In this document: positions 45,401-57,049 of the stretch, in pieces
Numbering within the stretch: position 1 is the first letter of the stretch
Layout: every line of letters begins with the position of its first letter
NCBI GenBank assembly: GCA_012845835.1
Contig: JABAKD010000027.1
Location: 13,066,487 to 13,130,486 of the forward strand
From: Undaria pinnatifida
Taxonomy: Eukaryota > Sar > Phaeophyceae > Laminariales > Alariaceae
DNA length: 64,000 nucleotides
Direction of reading: 5' to 3'
Made by a program: the position numbers and the translations under genes
The notes under the pieces: generated by a model
Databases searched by the model: none
What the model saw: only the letters and a program-made list of their open reading frames with translations
What the model was told of the DNA's origin: nothing

Positions 45401-45934
45401 TGATGCCTATGCGACAAGCGGAATGCAAGGCGGAAATACGGAGATACGGTCATGCTTTCTTCTGGTCCCTCCCGTCGGTTTTCTCAACTCTATGCCATCT
45501 CAACAGGGGCATTAGAGCGACATCCGCTCCCGCGAGATGTACTCGTAAGGAGTTCGTATCGGATGTCTGGATGCTTTTTTCCGATCCGATTACGGATCCG
45601 ATTGCCGAAAAAGAGGAACATTCGATGCGATACAAAACACCCACAACCGTAGCTGCGAGGATGACTCTCGCCACGCATGTACGAAGCTTGAAGATTTTGG
45701 TATAATAAGTAGACACGGATCTCGTTTTAGACCACACCTATTCTCGCGCGTGCGTGTAAGAAGACTGGGCCTTCGGAACGCCAACGTAAATATAATTAGA
45801 TGTGTGCTCGGATACGGGTAGCACTTACACAATATGAGGCTCGTCAGGTGAGAAGTTATTATACCTCACCTTACCTGGAGTATATTCCACTTTGAGGGAA
45901 ACCGTAAAGTAAAATCTCCCCTGGGCTACTCTGA

Positions 45935-48078
45935 AGGTGTAAGGCGTTATGGTCTCAGGGACCGACTACTGCTGTGCACGGTGTCCCCTGGCGCTGCCGT
46001 GGTCACTCACACGTGAGTTTCTGTGGATGTTGTATCAGTTCTTGCTGCCGGCTTGGCGCCTTCTGACGAGAACGGGGTCGAGTGTATCCCTTTCAGGCAG
46101 GCGATGAAGCCTACGAGGGGGGATTTGCCATAAATAATAAAGCCACAACGGGGGGGTATCATTATACTAGCCCACCCTGAAGGCCAGTATATGCAGATTG
46201 ATAGAAAGACCAAGTGGAGCTAAATCCATCCGGAGAATTTGGAGAATGGATCGACGTTGTAGCGCTTCACAACCTACTCCCACACCTCTAACTTGCCACG
46301 CAGAAGCCAGTTTGACGGGTTCAACACTAAGCAGGCACAAAACCTCCGACATACCAGCACATGAAAGCCAATGGAACGCGTATAGTGCGAGACAGACTTC
46401 AAAAATCCAAACATACCGGTACATGAAAGCCGGTGAAACGCGTACGAGGCCGACTCTCATGGGAGACAAGTCGGGAAACAAGCCAGGATTTCCCTTCGTC
46501 GTGTAGAAACCCCAGCGCAGTGGGGTCGATGGACATGAGTCATTTCCGATCAGTGTCCAAACAAACAAAAAACTGTGCTTTCCGCACACAGCAATTGACG
46601 CCGCCGATGACACCTCGCCCCGCAGGGCACGGGTGGGCGTTAAACCTTCGAGGCTGTATGCTCCACTGCTTTGACAATGCTCGCTGCCAAGTCTGAGGGC
46701 CGTTGATGTTGTGTAGCTGGAGTTTTCGCTTGAGACGTGAAAGGTTGACCCATTTCTGGACTACCGGCCAGATCTATCGCCCCAGAGAGGTCCACGATGT
46801 ACGGCAAAATCTCGTTGCACGTTCTGTGGTACCACCATTACGGAGTTGAAAGGTAGTGTGTGGTAAGGGCGGCTACTCTCAGCGCGCGTCGAGATGCAGA
46901 GGGGGGGGGGGGGGTCATTAGCTAGGAATATTGAACATTCATCACTATCAATACCCTAGAGAGGCTCCATACGATCGAGCAAGTATCGAATAATAAAAAG
47001 TCACAGCGTCTCGTCTAGTCAAACCGGTGCGACACTGGAGCATGATTACCTCTGGAGTAGCTATGCTAGGCGCCCGAATTGGAGGCCGAGGGGGGGGACC
47101 CTGCGTAGCCAAAGCGTCTTTGAGCAGTATGCATGGGGGGTCCAGCATTCTGGGTATCAGTTAAAATAGAGTGGCTTATGCTACTATTTACACTGCTGTA
47201 AAACGCGGTCAACTCAACGTGCCATATTTCGAGGGGTATTTAAGAGAGGCCAAGAGACCGCTTTGCTGCACCCGTGAAAAACCTAGCTCCTGTCTCGGGG
47301 CGAGCAGTCGAGCAGAAAAAAAAAATTGCTTGCTTTGCCGTACCCAGGACCAATCTAACGCTTGTCCTGGGACGAGCAGTAGTATCGCTGAGCTCGGTCT
47401 CGCCGCTGGCTGCGAGGGCGAGCCCGCGGCGGGGGTGGGCGAGAAGCAATACGAGGATCATCTGTTTTAGGCTACGCATTGAAAATTGTGTGGATAAATG
47501 AGCACAATTGCGAGCACTCGTTAACATGCATGTATGTCAGGTTACGAACGAGCGAGACAACAGGGGAATTCCAGAAAGAGTTAAACGTCTTCGTCGATGC
47601 GCAGGTCAGCGGCGGCTGAACCAAGCACACAGCGCGGCACGACGAAAAGTTGGCGGTTGTTACTACTATAAATATCACTCTCGTCCGTGGAAGGCAACGC
47701 AAAAAAGATCAGCAAGAAACTAGTTGAAAATCAACGAGCAGAGCTAAAGCAATGACCATCGAAGCGAGGAGGCCGAACGCACATAATACCAAAGACGCCA
47801 AGTCGAGACAAACACCAGTTGTGAAGGTGTAAGCGTTATTGTCGTCCTCGTGGCAGACTACTGCTATTCAGGGTGTCTCTGTTTTTCCACTGGTCACTCA
47901 CACGAGGGTTTATTTCGATGTTGTATATCTTGTATTAGTTCTTGCTGCCTGCCTGATGCGGTCTGGCAAGAAGGGCGGCGGGTTCATCTCATCAAGGCAA
48001 GCAACAACGCCTGTAAGGAAAAGCGCGGACACTTGCTATAAACAACAACGCCGCATCGGGGAAGAGGGGATAACACAA
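45935..48078 (-). mobile_element. divergent LTR-like element
   Basis: Two direct ~230-250 bp repeats, 45,935-46,166 and 47,824-48,078, share 'TGAAGGTGTAAG', 'GACTACTGCT', 'GGTCACTCACACG' and 'ATCAGTTCTTGCTGCC'-like blocks. The internal start (CTAGCCCACCCTGA at 46,168) and 'CTCCCACACCTCTAAC' (46,278) match the inside of the TRIM-like element at 49,310-49,450. The 1.66-kb interior encodes no recognisable gag, RT or integrase. The strand is inferred from that TRIM. Confidence 0.55.
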
Positions 48079-48775
48079 CACGACGTATCTAACGAAGAAT
48101 GTTGTAAAGTTCATGGAAAGGATCCATAGGTACAACGGGTAGTTCAGTATGGTTATGGGCCCCCGTCAGTGAGATTAGTCTGGGATCAAAACGGTGTCCT
48201 CTACCGTAACATGGCTCACGACGTATGCGTATCAAAACACCGCAGACTACATGGTAAAGAGGGCGGGTTCGAGCTCTTTAGTCGAAGCAGACGTCTTCTT
48301 GCCAAGCATCGAGGGGTTTCGGAAGACATGCAAGCAAGCGCACAATGTGCATAAGCTGTGTAAGCTTGCGTGCCGGTAGCCCTGGCGACGATATATCGAA
48401 AGCGGGTGCGTTTCATTGTTTTGCCCGCTACCGATCTCTGGTCATGCTCTCGACGTGAACGGCGATATTCCGTGGCAACTCCATAGACTCGTGGCGTTTA
48501 TGTCGAGCGAAACCGGAGGTTTGCTGCTGTAAGTTGTGTTTTATTAACTGCCGCTTCAGAAACAAACACTGTGATGTCCTCGGAATGGCAATCTCCGTTT
48601 TGCGCGTCAATAGACAGACGAACCTCAAAGGAGAAGAGATTTATCAATATGTGTTTTCGGCCACCGTACCCAAGACGTGGCATACTATAGATGGAAACCC
48701 ACTTAAGCTGCCCAACAACTATAGCACGATGGGATCCAGTGGGGAACTGAGCTTTTCCTGGCAAACATACCTGGT
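48079..48775. other. no gene recognised
   Basis: Short frames only (up to 96 codons), with no motif or repeat match that I can identify. Confidence 0.35.
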
Positions 48776-49790
48776 GACGGGCTAGCACTTTTCGGTTGTA
48801 TTTTTTGGTGAACGGGGCTTCTCAACCACATGTACATGTCGCCGGAATGTCGTTGTATTTTGGCAATCAATATGGTTTGAACATTGTGTGTATACCTGCG
48901 TCGTGGCATTTTTCGTCAGGTTACACTTTCATGTTGATCAGAAAACAGTTTTCGGAGTTAAGATGACGATGACGATGACGATAAGGTGTGGAGCTCCTCG
49001 AGTGAACAGCCTCAGAAACAGCAATGGCTGGTGCACCTCTATGTTAAATTAAAGGTGGGGACACAGAGTGCCCCCTGCAGGTCTTCCAATTGAGCAGATC
49101 CTCGGAGAGTACTCACTTTCGTTTCCTTCGTAGAGATGTAGCTTTATTCGTTTCCACCAGATTCCGGGATAGCTTCTGAGATCGGAGGCACGTGCCTCCG
49201 ATCTACTTCCTAACTTTCCCGAATGTAAAACGCCAACCTTATCATACGAAACCCATCCATCCGATCTCAAATTCGGATAATTACAGGCCTTTCCAGGCCG
49301 TATCTTAACGCTAGCCCACCCTGATGAGTCGCATATGCAGAAATATGGGAGATTCGGGGAAACTCCGGTTCTACGAACTAGACCATGAGTCGAAGATGCG
49401 GCTCCTCAAAATCCACTCCCACACCTCTAACCGTCTGGCTATGGAGCCAGAAACACGCGAAGAAAATCAGTAGAATGAAACGCAGACCAGCCGACGACGC
49501 CGCATGTTAAATTAAAGGTGGGGGACACAGAGTGCCCCCTGCAGGTCTTCCAATTGAGCAGGTCCTCGGAGAGTACTCACTTTCGTTTCCTTCGTAGAGA
49601 TGTAGCTTTATTCGTTTCCACCAGAGTCCGGGATAGCTTCTGAGATCGGAGGCACGTGCCTCCGATCTACTTCCTAACTTTCCCGAATGTAAAACGCCAA
49701 CCTTATCATACGAAACCCATCCATCCGATCTCAAATTCGGTTAATTACAGGCCTTTCCAGGCCGTATCTTAACATCTACCGTAGCATGCG
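48776..49790 (+). mobile_element. M1 element interrupted by an LTR element
   Basis: M1 body 48,776-49,041 (GACGGGCTAGCAC left end, 'GGTGCACCTCTA' at 49,030-49,041). The missing end CCGTAGCATGCG reappears at 49,779-49,790 after the inserted TRIM-like element. Confidence 0.75.
49042..49774 (-). mobile_element. TRIM-like miniature LTR retrotransposon, 733 bp
   Basis: LTRs at 49,042-49,309 and 49,505-49,774 are ~97-98% identical and bounded by TGTTAA / TTAACA. A 4-bp target duplication TCTA lies at 49,038-49,041 and 49,775-49,778. The ~195-bp interior is non-coding. Minus orientation is favoured by an AATAAAG in the LTR and a purine-rich GGGTGGG beside the left LTR. Each LTR holds a perfect 26-bp palindrome (arm AGATCGGAGGCAC). 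Confidence 0.88.
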
Positions 49791-50253
49791 CCCGGTTTTG
49801 ATATGATACTGTAGCGTCGCCGGAAGTGTAGATTCAGGATGATATTAGGAAAAAGACAGCACGGGGCGCATGTCAAATCCGCGCACGTAATAGTCAGAGC
49901 ACACCTATCTATATAGTTCGTCTCGCGCAATATGCCAATACAGAGTCAACGGGGTATATCTGACTCTCATGACCCTTCCCTCCGTTCCACGTGCCACATG
50001 AATCGGTAAATTGGCCAAGCTTCCGAAACCCTCCCTACGCTTGCAAGTAAGTGCAAGATCTCGGGGCTTATGCGTGCCGTTAGACTACCTATTATCGGAA
50101 ATTATTGATAGGCCCTCAGAACTGTAAGTTTTAGGCCGACGGTAGTCGATTTACCCCGAACACGGCCAAAATCACCGATGGACTGGTCAGGATGCTCACC
50201 GTAGTTTTCCTAGAGCTTTCTGCCGTGCTTTAGCGTTCTCCAGAGTCGAGTCG

Positions 50254-50494
50254 TTCTACGGTAGCCCCCCCAACGTTTTTTAACGTAATCGCCGGTTTGG
50301 AAACCATCTCCCTGTCGCATCTATCTCCTGAAATACGGTACCCCTTGCCACCCCGACGTCATCGTTCGATAGTCATTTGCAAACGAACAAAATGTATGAA
50401 GGCCTTTTTCTCACAGCATCCTTCCTCGTGTCGAGCAGCCACGAAACGTTGGTTAATAAAAAAAGGCTGTTTTTGGGGGGTGGTTATCGTAGAA
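50254..50494 (+). mobile_element. M3 MITE-like element in R5 copy 2
   Basis: Ends TTCTACGGTAGCCCCCCC and 'GGGGGGTGGTTATCGTAGAA', 241 bp. The corresponding site in R5 copy 1 (around 1285-1300) is uninterrupted. Confidence 0.8.
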
Positions 50495-51070
50495 TCAGCT
50501 GAATCGTACTTTGATCGTTCGTCAAATTTGCCACTTCTTCTGACGACAAAACGATTTTTAGGCGAAATCCTCAAAAGTTCTGTTTTTTTTTGCCTCAATT
50601 CCGACCAACAGTTGACACACGTTTCTGAAAGCTGATTGGTTGCGCCAAATATCGAAATGATACCCTGGAGAAGCGGAGTACTGCTCTAGGAAGCCTTCGG
50701 AAAACTACGGGGTGGATCTTGAGGAGTATATCCATCGGCTGTTTTTACGGTCCACCCGAGCAAAACAGGTATGTTGGGCCTAGAGCTCAATATTCTGAGA
50801 GCCAAAATATGTTTTCACGTAGTTTTTGGTCTTACAGGGGAGCCCTGCCCCCTGTCGCTTAGACCGGTAACATCAAATAAAATGGTCTACTCATAGTTGC
50901 CGCTCTTTGTGTGTAGAGCTAGGCTAAGATCACATCTCCCCGAAACATTATTGTGCTATACGACGTTGTATTTGTGGTTCGTATGCTCAAGGCAGCGAGT
51001 GACCAGGCGATACTTCGTCTTGTTACCGTTACGGATGTTTCTGTTTTTCGGGAGGATGTACACGTAGACT

Positions 51071-51172
51071 ATATATTATACAAATGAAAATACACTCCGA
51101 CTAGCTGTGAGATCGAAGATTTTGTCGAAACTCATGTTTGGAAGCTTTGTGTGATACTCCGATCGCGTATTT
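51071..51172 (+). mobile_element. poly-C/G element tip fragment G
   Basis: Only ~100 bp of the tip (TATTATACAAATGAAAATAC, then the block to 'GATACTCCGATCGCGTATTT') inside R5 copy 2. Absent from copy 1 at ~1960-1990. Confidence 0.6.
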
Positions 51173-51721
51173 ATATGTACCTGGTATAGTCTAATGGGGC
51201 TGTTGAAGTTTATACAATCCATGTCATCAACAACTATATAATTGTTTTCAAGGCACAATGCTTACCATTATTTATGGAGACGACATTCTGGCACAATATA
51301 TGCGTCAGATTTTGAGTATCTTTTGAGTTTCACAGCTAGCTACTTATTTATCAATAGCCCGTTCACCGCTACTTCAGGATCGAAGCGACATCAATAAGCA
51401 GTGCACTACCTACTACAGTATATCGACGATGTGCTACAAAAATGGCTCACCTCTGACTCCAAGTACGACACAGTTGTTAGTTCCCAAATCAGGGCTACAA
51501 CAATTAAATTATTAATAATAGCCAGTGTAGTTGTTCGATCAGAGCTTGCATTTGGAGCTCCATGCATTAGTCCACGCACACCCTTGAACACCGTTGAACA
51601 CCTCGAGTGGCACGAGCTTCGGCAGAGATACCGATCGTATTTATTTCTGGAGCTGCTCATCACTTGAGTGAGCTATATGATCTATAATATACTCTCCAAT
51701 ATATTGTATATACATACTGTA

Positions 51722-52426
51722 TATACGCCCCACCTAATATCGAAATCCGCCAGAGTAATAAACACTTCCACGCCCTGGATATCGCCTCGTTATCGTTTTA
51801 GAGCCGTCCATGCCGCTGCTGCAATCCCCACCCGCCCCCATCCCCAACGCCCCCTCCTTCCCCACCACCCGCACCATCGCCTAGACCTAGCACCACGCGT
51901 ATAGCAAACCCCTACATCTATGCGACCTAAACCCCCCCCCCCCCCCCCGCCCCCCGCCCCCCCCCGACACATCCCCCCCCCCCTACCCCACAAGAAGGAT
52001 TTATAGTTTCCACGCATAAATTGGCCTGCCCCACCCGTCCCCTCCCCCCCCTCCCCCCCTCCCCGCCACCCTTTTGATAAAAATCAGGCCCCCACGTCCT
52101 TCAAAACTCCGCCCTCCCCTCACCGGTCATTCGACTTATAGTATTCATTTGATAAACTGATGCATTTCCTTCCACAGCTGTCAGATTTTGTCCCCCTTAG
52201 AAACGGTTTTTATAGTTTCCGCGCACAGACTGCCTAACATCACCTTGTTGACCCTGATAGCTACACTGTAGTTGCAAGGGGAGTCGCCGACCTATATCCT
52301 TAATAATGAGGACACACAACCCGTAATACGCGCGATCGGAGTATCACACACAGCTTACGAAGATGAGTTTCGACAAAATATTCGATCTCACAGCTGGAGT
52401 GTATTTTAATTTTTATAATATATTAT
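51722..52426 (-). mobile_element. poly-C/G element H
   Basis: Inverse orientation. Close to elements D and F in inverse (shared 'CACGCCCTGGATATCGC' and 'TAGCACCACGCGTATAGCAA'). The tip TTTTAATTTTTATAATATAT is at its right end, directly abutting repeat R3. Confidence 0.65.
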
Positions 52427-52427
52427 T

Positions 52428-53600
52428 ATGCCAAACCAAAACCTGAATGCGGGAAGAAATGATAGTACGAAACCCCATGAGCGCTCCCTCAGTCTAGCAA
52501 CGGGTACGACAATGTACAACAAGAACCATATTGTTCAAACAAAGGCGGCATTCCACCGATATTATGTAGTGTCGTCATTGGTTGGGGAGATTGGTCGAAT
52601 TGATATGATTGGTATAATCGTGGAGACTTATCAGTCAGAAATATATCCAAGCCAAAACGTTCGCTGTACCCCTCCGGGTTTTGGGTATATATATGGTAGT
52701 ACGGCGTCACTTGGCCGCAGAGCATGCCGCTCGATGATGAGGTCAGTCATATATCAGAAGTTCGATCGTGAGATCAGTTGTGAGGTCAATCAAGCATGAA
52801 TGAGGTCAATCATAAGGCCAATCATGAGGCCAATTACAAGGTCAATCATGAGGTCACCCGTGACGAGACCGCAAGGTAGCTGCTTTTTTTTGCGTGATTC
52901 TCACCCCTGTCTAAGCCACAACCGGAAGTGCCACAAACAGTCCAGACTTTCTGCATAAACGGGGCGCCTCAAGCAAGGTGAACGTCTCAAATGGTTATTA
53001 TTGGCGAAGTAAGTGCCTTCCACTGTATATTCCGAGTCTGAATTTCGTGGCATCAGTTCAACCACCACTTGCGGTAGCACGCTTACCAATTTCTCGCCCT
53101 AGCTAGGACAAAAATGTTGTAGCACGCTCCTAAAAATATCCCACACTAAAAATAATGTTTACTTAGAGTAGCTTGTCCCCCACAATGAATGTGAGTGCCG
53201 TTCCACAGGGGGGCTGACGCCTTCTTCTACGGACCAAAAAGGTGCTGCATGTAGGGAGGTAAGTTTTTGGGCCTCTTTTAGCAGTGATGGCTCGGGCTCA
53301 CTCGCGCAAAATTTTCCCCTGCTCGGTTGCGGTCTTTATGCGTCGTGCTGTTTTAATTGGTGATACGAATCTACGATGGACTGGATGGACAGCTACGCTG
53401 CGCCCGAACGAATCGCCTAAATAAAGCAATTTTGTGGATGAGATTCAGAGTCACTCGTGCGAGTGAGTGGTGAAAACCCGGGAGGTAGTGAAAAATGAGG
53501 TGCCCTTCTTGCTACCGTATGATGATGCATAGCCTCGTTCTACAACAGAGGTGTCCCTTTTTGCTGAAACGTTTTCTGAATGACTGGGCTCCTTTAACCT
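52428..53600 (+). repeat. dispersed repeat R3, copy 2
   Basis: Counterpart of 7079-8240, starting ATGCCAAACCAAAACCTGAA against ATGCCTAACCCGAAAAAGAA. It contains the ATCAATCATGAG-like array (52,755-52,855) and a diverged M2 (about 53,230-53,520). It is bounded by poly-C/G tips on both sides (H left, I right). A 123-codon frame at 52,428 and an 84-codon frame at 7079 share only their first few residues, so no protein is called. Confidence 0.75.
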
Positions 53601-53607
53601 ATACTTC

Positions 53608-53800
53608 GAAGTATTATAATAAAAATGGAAATACACTCCAGCTACGTAGCTGCGAGATCGAGGATTTTGTCGACACTCATACTTGCAAGCTGTGTGTGAT
53701 ACTCCGCTCGTGCGTATTACGGGTTGTGTGTCCTCATTAAGGATATAGGCCGGCGACTCCCCTTGCAACTACAATGTAGCTATCAGGGTCAAAATGGTGA
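53608..53800 (+). mobile_element. poly-C/G element I (short)
   Basis: Tip (ATTATAATAAAAATGGAAAT), the 'CGTATTACGGGTTGTGTGTC' block, and a stop at 'TATCAGGGTCAAAATGGTGA'. No homopolymer part. Confidence 0.6.
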
Positions 53801-53839
53801 CCTATATGTATGTACGTATACAAACGTCGGATTTTCCTT

Positions 53840-54070
53840 CTTGTTCTTGAATGTTATCGTCGAGCCGTCCCGCTGAATGAAGCAGAAGAAGTTGCAGAGC
53901 TCTCGACAACTTGCGGGGCTTGACATCTCTTCGTCCGAAACATGACTTCGAAGACGTTCGCTCGCGCAACCCCGACCGATACAAGTATACTTCTATGTGC
54001 TAGTCCTGAAACAATTATACTCTTCTTGAAAAAATCTCGTCCTAACCGATAGGTCTAAACTATAGTTTTC
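53840..54070 (+). repeat. M4 repeat
   Basis: Blocks 'CATGACTTCGAAGACGTTCG', 'CTCGCGCAACCCCGACCGAT' and 'CCTAACCGATAGG', matching 8241-8520. Confidence 0.55.
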
Positions 54071-54530
54071 CACGCTCTTCGACGAGCTTCATCATCAGCC
54101 AGAAAAGATTTGACGCAAAAAGCGCAATATCCTACTACTGTGATGTGGGATGAGCCGTTGTTGTGTACCTACTAGTAATACAATAGGCCACACCATCATT
54201 GTTCGTCGGGTGCTGCTGTTGGACGCAATACCGTACATTTCTTCGAAAGGACAGTTTGTTTAACACCGACGAAATAACATACTTAAACACGATACTGGGG
54301 GGTCCCACCAACGGATGGACGTGTAGGATCGGGTGCTTGCAAGGGGAATCGGCGGTGACCACTCTCGAGGCTCACGCGTCTCACGTGCGTAGCTCTGCGA
54401 ATACAGCAGAGCACACGACGAGCGGAACGACACCCCCCTTGCCAATAGATAGGCGTGCAGTAGAAGCTGCAGTCTACTGGTGGTGTAGTCTAGAACCTTT
54501 TTTCCTTATCAATATTATTATCCGAAGGAC
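54071..54530. other. no gene recognised
   Basis: A 121-codon + frame (54,199-54,564) has a Cys/Trp-rich start but no recognisable motif, and it runs into the SINE, so I do not call it. Confidence 0.3.
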
Positions 54531-54666
54531 GCGCCAGCTACCGTTGGGCTGCGAAAACAACTGAGTTAAATCGACACACGACGCATATGAAAATATGTGG
54601 AGGTGTGGTAAGCTTAAGCTCTACCAGATATTTTTTTTTTTACCCCATCCGCCGGAGGATAAATAT
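54531..54666 (+). mobile_element. SINE-like retroposon S1, older 5'-truncated copy
   Basis: Plus orientation. Contains 'GCGCCAGCTACCGTTGGGCT', 'GAGTTAAATCGACACACGAC' and CCATCCGCCGGAGGATAAAT; the tail is degraded. Followed by a 13-bp array (AGTACTAATATAT, 54,667-54,745). Confidence 0.75.
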
Positions 54667-54924
54667 TAGGGTACTAATATATAGTACTAATATATAGCAC
54701 TAATACATAGTACTAATAGTATAGCGCTATACTAATTATTATGCTAATGATAGTAGTACCGAGCTCAAGAGCGAGGAAGGAATTTCAATCGGCATACATA
54801 CATACCTCTACCTCGTAGCATTACTATGCGTCGGTTATAATGGCAAAAATTATTTTGGGATCACTGCGCCTCGAGCGCTGTACACAAGAGTATTGACGTA
54901 TTAAGAGACTGGTTGACGCCCTAC

Positions 54925-56870
54925 CCACCTCTTTGGGGCTGCACGCGTGCTTTTGGGGTCTTCTAGACTTGAATTTAATGCGATGATATAGGTTTTGATA
55001 ATAATAGCATAATAACAGTAAGGGTTACAGCAAGCAGCTGTCTGTGCTGCAGAGGGCGGCTGTAGAAGAAGCGTGTTGTGATCACGTGCGCCCGGCTAAC
55101 ATCAAAAAAAGTAATATGTAGTCGGACGTCGAGTTCGTGCGTACGTAATGTTGCCTTTTCTGCGGACTTCTCTCCGGGTAGGTGGTGTTGTTATACCTGC
55201 TTTGGGAGCATTTCGTGAATCATGTGGACGCAAAACTCGTTCATGCTGCCCACTGTCGGACGGCAAAAATACGCAACCCGAGCTACTATAGAGTTGGCAA
55301 AACTTCAGCTAAGATATTTTCTGAATGACGCGGGCTCCTCGACGCACATTAAATACAGTAAAATTGTGACGAGATGGCATTCTTGGCACTTTGCAAAATA
55401 AATGGTATTCTTGCGTTGCCATGCCATGATGTATGGGTTTGTTTGTCATTTGGTTGGTTGCACTTTCAGTTTTGCTCAAAGTCGGTCTTTGGGAAAGGTA
55501 GGTGTAGATAGAGCAGTTGGTCAAGTAAGAAACCACAGAAAAAATAGGCTGCACTCTTACCGTACTTAGCACGTACGACGTGTCGAAACTATTAATATTA
55601 ATAAAGAGTCAAGAAGCCCAAGACGGTGCTTGCTGCAGGCAGTGAAAGCCAGTGTTGGAATTGCGATCCGGTAGGGTGCAGCTAAACTACCACGTGTAAG
55701 ACTGCTCACACGGCGTATGCCAGTTAGTATGGCCCACCGGCCGGTCTCTACGCCGGGGTATATGCGTTTGCTACTGATTCTATTCTGGAAACATTATTTT
55801 CCGATAGAATATGCAGTAGGGTTCTTCTATTATTATAGATGGTCTTCATACTCGGAACGCGAACGCAAAACACGCACAGTACTGCAGTTTTAGCGGATTT
55901 AAAAACGCTCCACTCCGGAGATCCGTATCGCGATGCTGCTGCCGTCGACGAGCACGGGGCGTAAACTGGTATACCCTGCAGAGATCCGTATCGTGATGCT
56001 GCTGCCGTCGACGAGCACGGGGCGTAAACTGGTACGTACGTGCCCCCTTCAGAACCGCAGTCATGTGTGTCGAGATGCATGCTGCGATAGATGGGCACCT
56101 GAAAATTTCCGAGGCTTCTAAGTTGTATGTAATGTAGAGAAAATCGTTACCTCGCCCTAAAAACTCACTTTCAGGAAAAATGCGCGCTGAACAAGAAAGC
56201 ATCTCCCATGGCGTTGACTAGAGGGTTGCTACAAACGATGTTGTTGTGAATCATAAGATGATATTCGATCCACGCTGACTAAATAATGCAGTCCCTCGAT
56301 GGTGGAGCCCCGCCGGGTTAAAAAACCGTTTGGGACCCGAAATAAGTACGCGTCACGCACCGTTTCAAACCAGACCAGAGCAGGGATACTTTTTCGGCCG
56401 CAGTAAAAAGATGTATATTAGAAGCTGTCCTTCGCGAGTTCACTCTCGTCGCGCGACAGCGTTGAGTTTATGACGCCAGGGTCTACAGTCAAAGGGGCAA
56501 GCGACGACGTCTTACAAGCACGGCAATGTGTTGCAGCTTTGGGCGTCACAACAAGCTGCTTACCGTTTGTATGCTATGTGGTGCGTATTCTAAATACGAT
56601 AATTCCACTGCAAGTGTGCAGTTTTTTTTTTTTTTTTTTTTTTTTATCCTCCGGCGGATGGGGAAAAATAAAGCTTTAGCTCACCACACTTCCGCGTATT
56701 TTCATACGCGTCGTGTGTCGATTTAACTCAGTTGCTTTCGCAGCCCAACGCTAGCTGGCGCACCCTTCGAGTCCCATTGTAGGTATAGCGTAAGCTGTCC
56801 CTATCATTGGTAAGCTGTCCCTATCAAGTGTGCAGTGTACCCTGGTACGCGTAACGACGCATGCTACAGC
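54925..56870 (+). repeat. dispersed repeat R4, copy 2
   Basis: Counterpart of 10,280-12,515. It has a ~56-bp internal tandem duplication (55,920-56,035, each with 'CGTCGACGAGCACGGGGCGT'), no (TAC)n array and no M1, but a SINE near its right end. Confidence 0.75.
56622..56824 (-). mobile_element. SINE-like retroposon S1, young copy
   Basis: Minus orientation with a 24-nt T run (poly-A tail) at the left. Flanked by the 12-bp direct repeat CAAGTGTGCAGT (56,611-56,622 and 56,825-56,836). The sibling R4 copy has a single related site (CAAATGCAGT, about 12,463), i.e. the unfilled target. The 5' end shows a partial tandem duplication of 'TAAGCTGTCCCTATC'. Confidence 0.92.
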
Positions 56871-57049
56871 AAGGAAGGGCGTATATACGTATTTTTTCTG
56901 ACCAGTCCTCTCTCTACTGATGAAGGAGATATATTGGGAGCTCATCCGACAACTGATTCTTGCTACATGGATATATCTATATTTTTTTTTCCTTTCTTTT
57001 CCTTTTTTTTTTCCTTTTTTTCCTTTTTTTTTTTCTCCCCGCCCAGTTT
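56871..57049. other. polypyrimidine tract and flank
   Basis: About 60 nt of almost pure T with CC interruptions (56,978-57,040) abut element J. No gene. Confidence 0.6.

Larger units (their letters stand above)
49855..51670 (+). repeat. dispersed repeat R5, copy 2
   Basis: Counterpart of 595-2735. It lacks the two M1 insertions of copy 1, but has an M3 element and a poly-C/G tip fragment that copy 1 lacks. The preserved order of blocks shows common descent of ~1.6 kb of non-coding sequence. Confidence 0.75.

Noticed and set aside
49310-49350. Hammerhead-ribozyme-like CTGATGAG ... GAAA inside the TRIM
   Set aside because: The core is interrupted (extra A before GAAA), and stems I and III have no complementary partners with a cleavage triplet.
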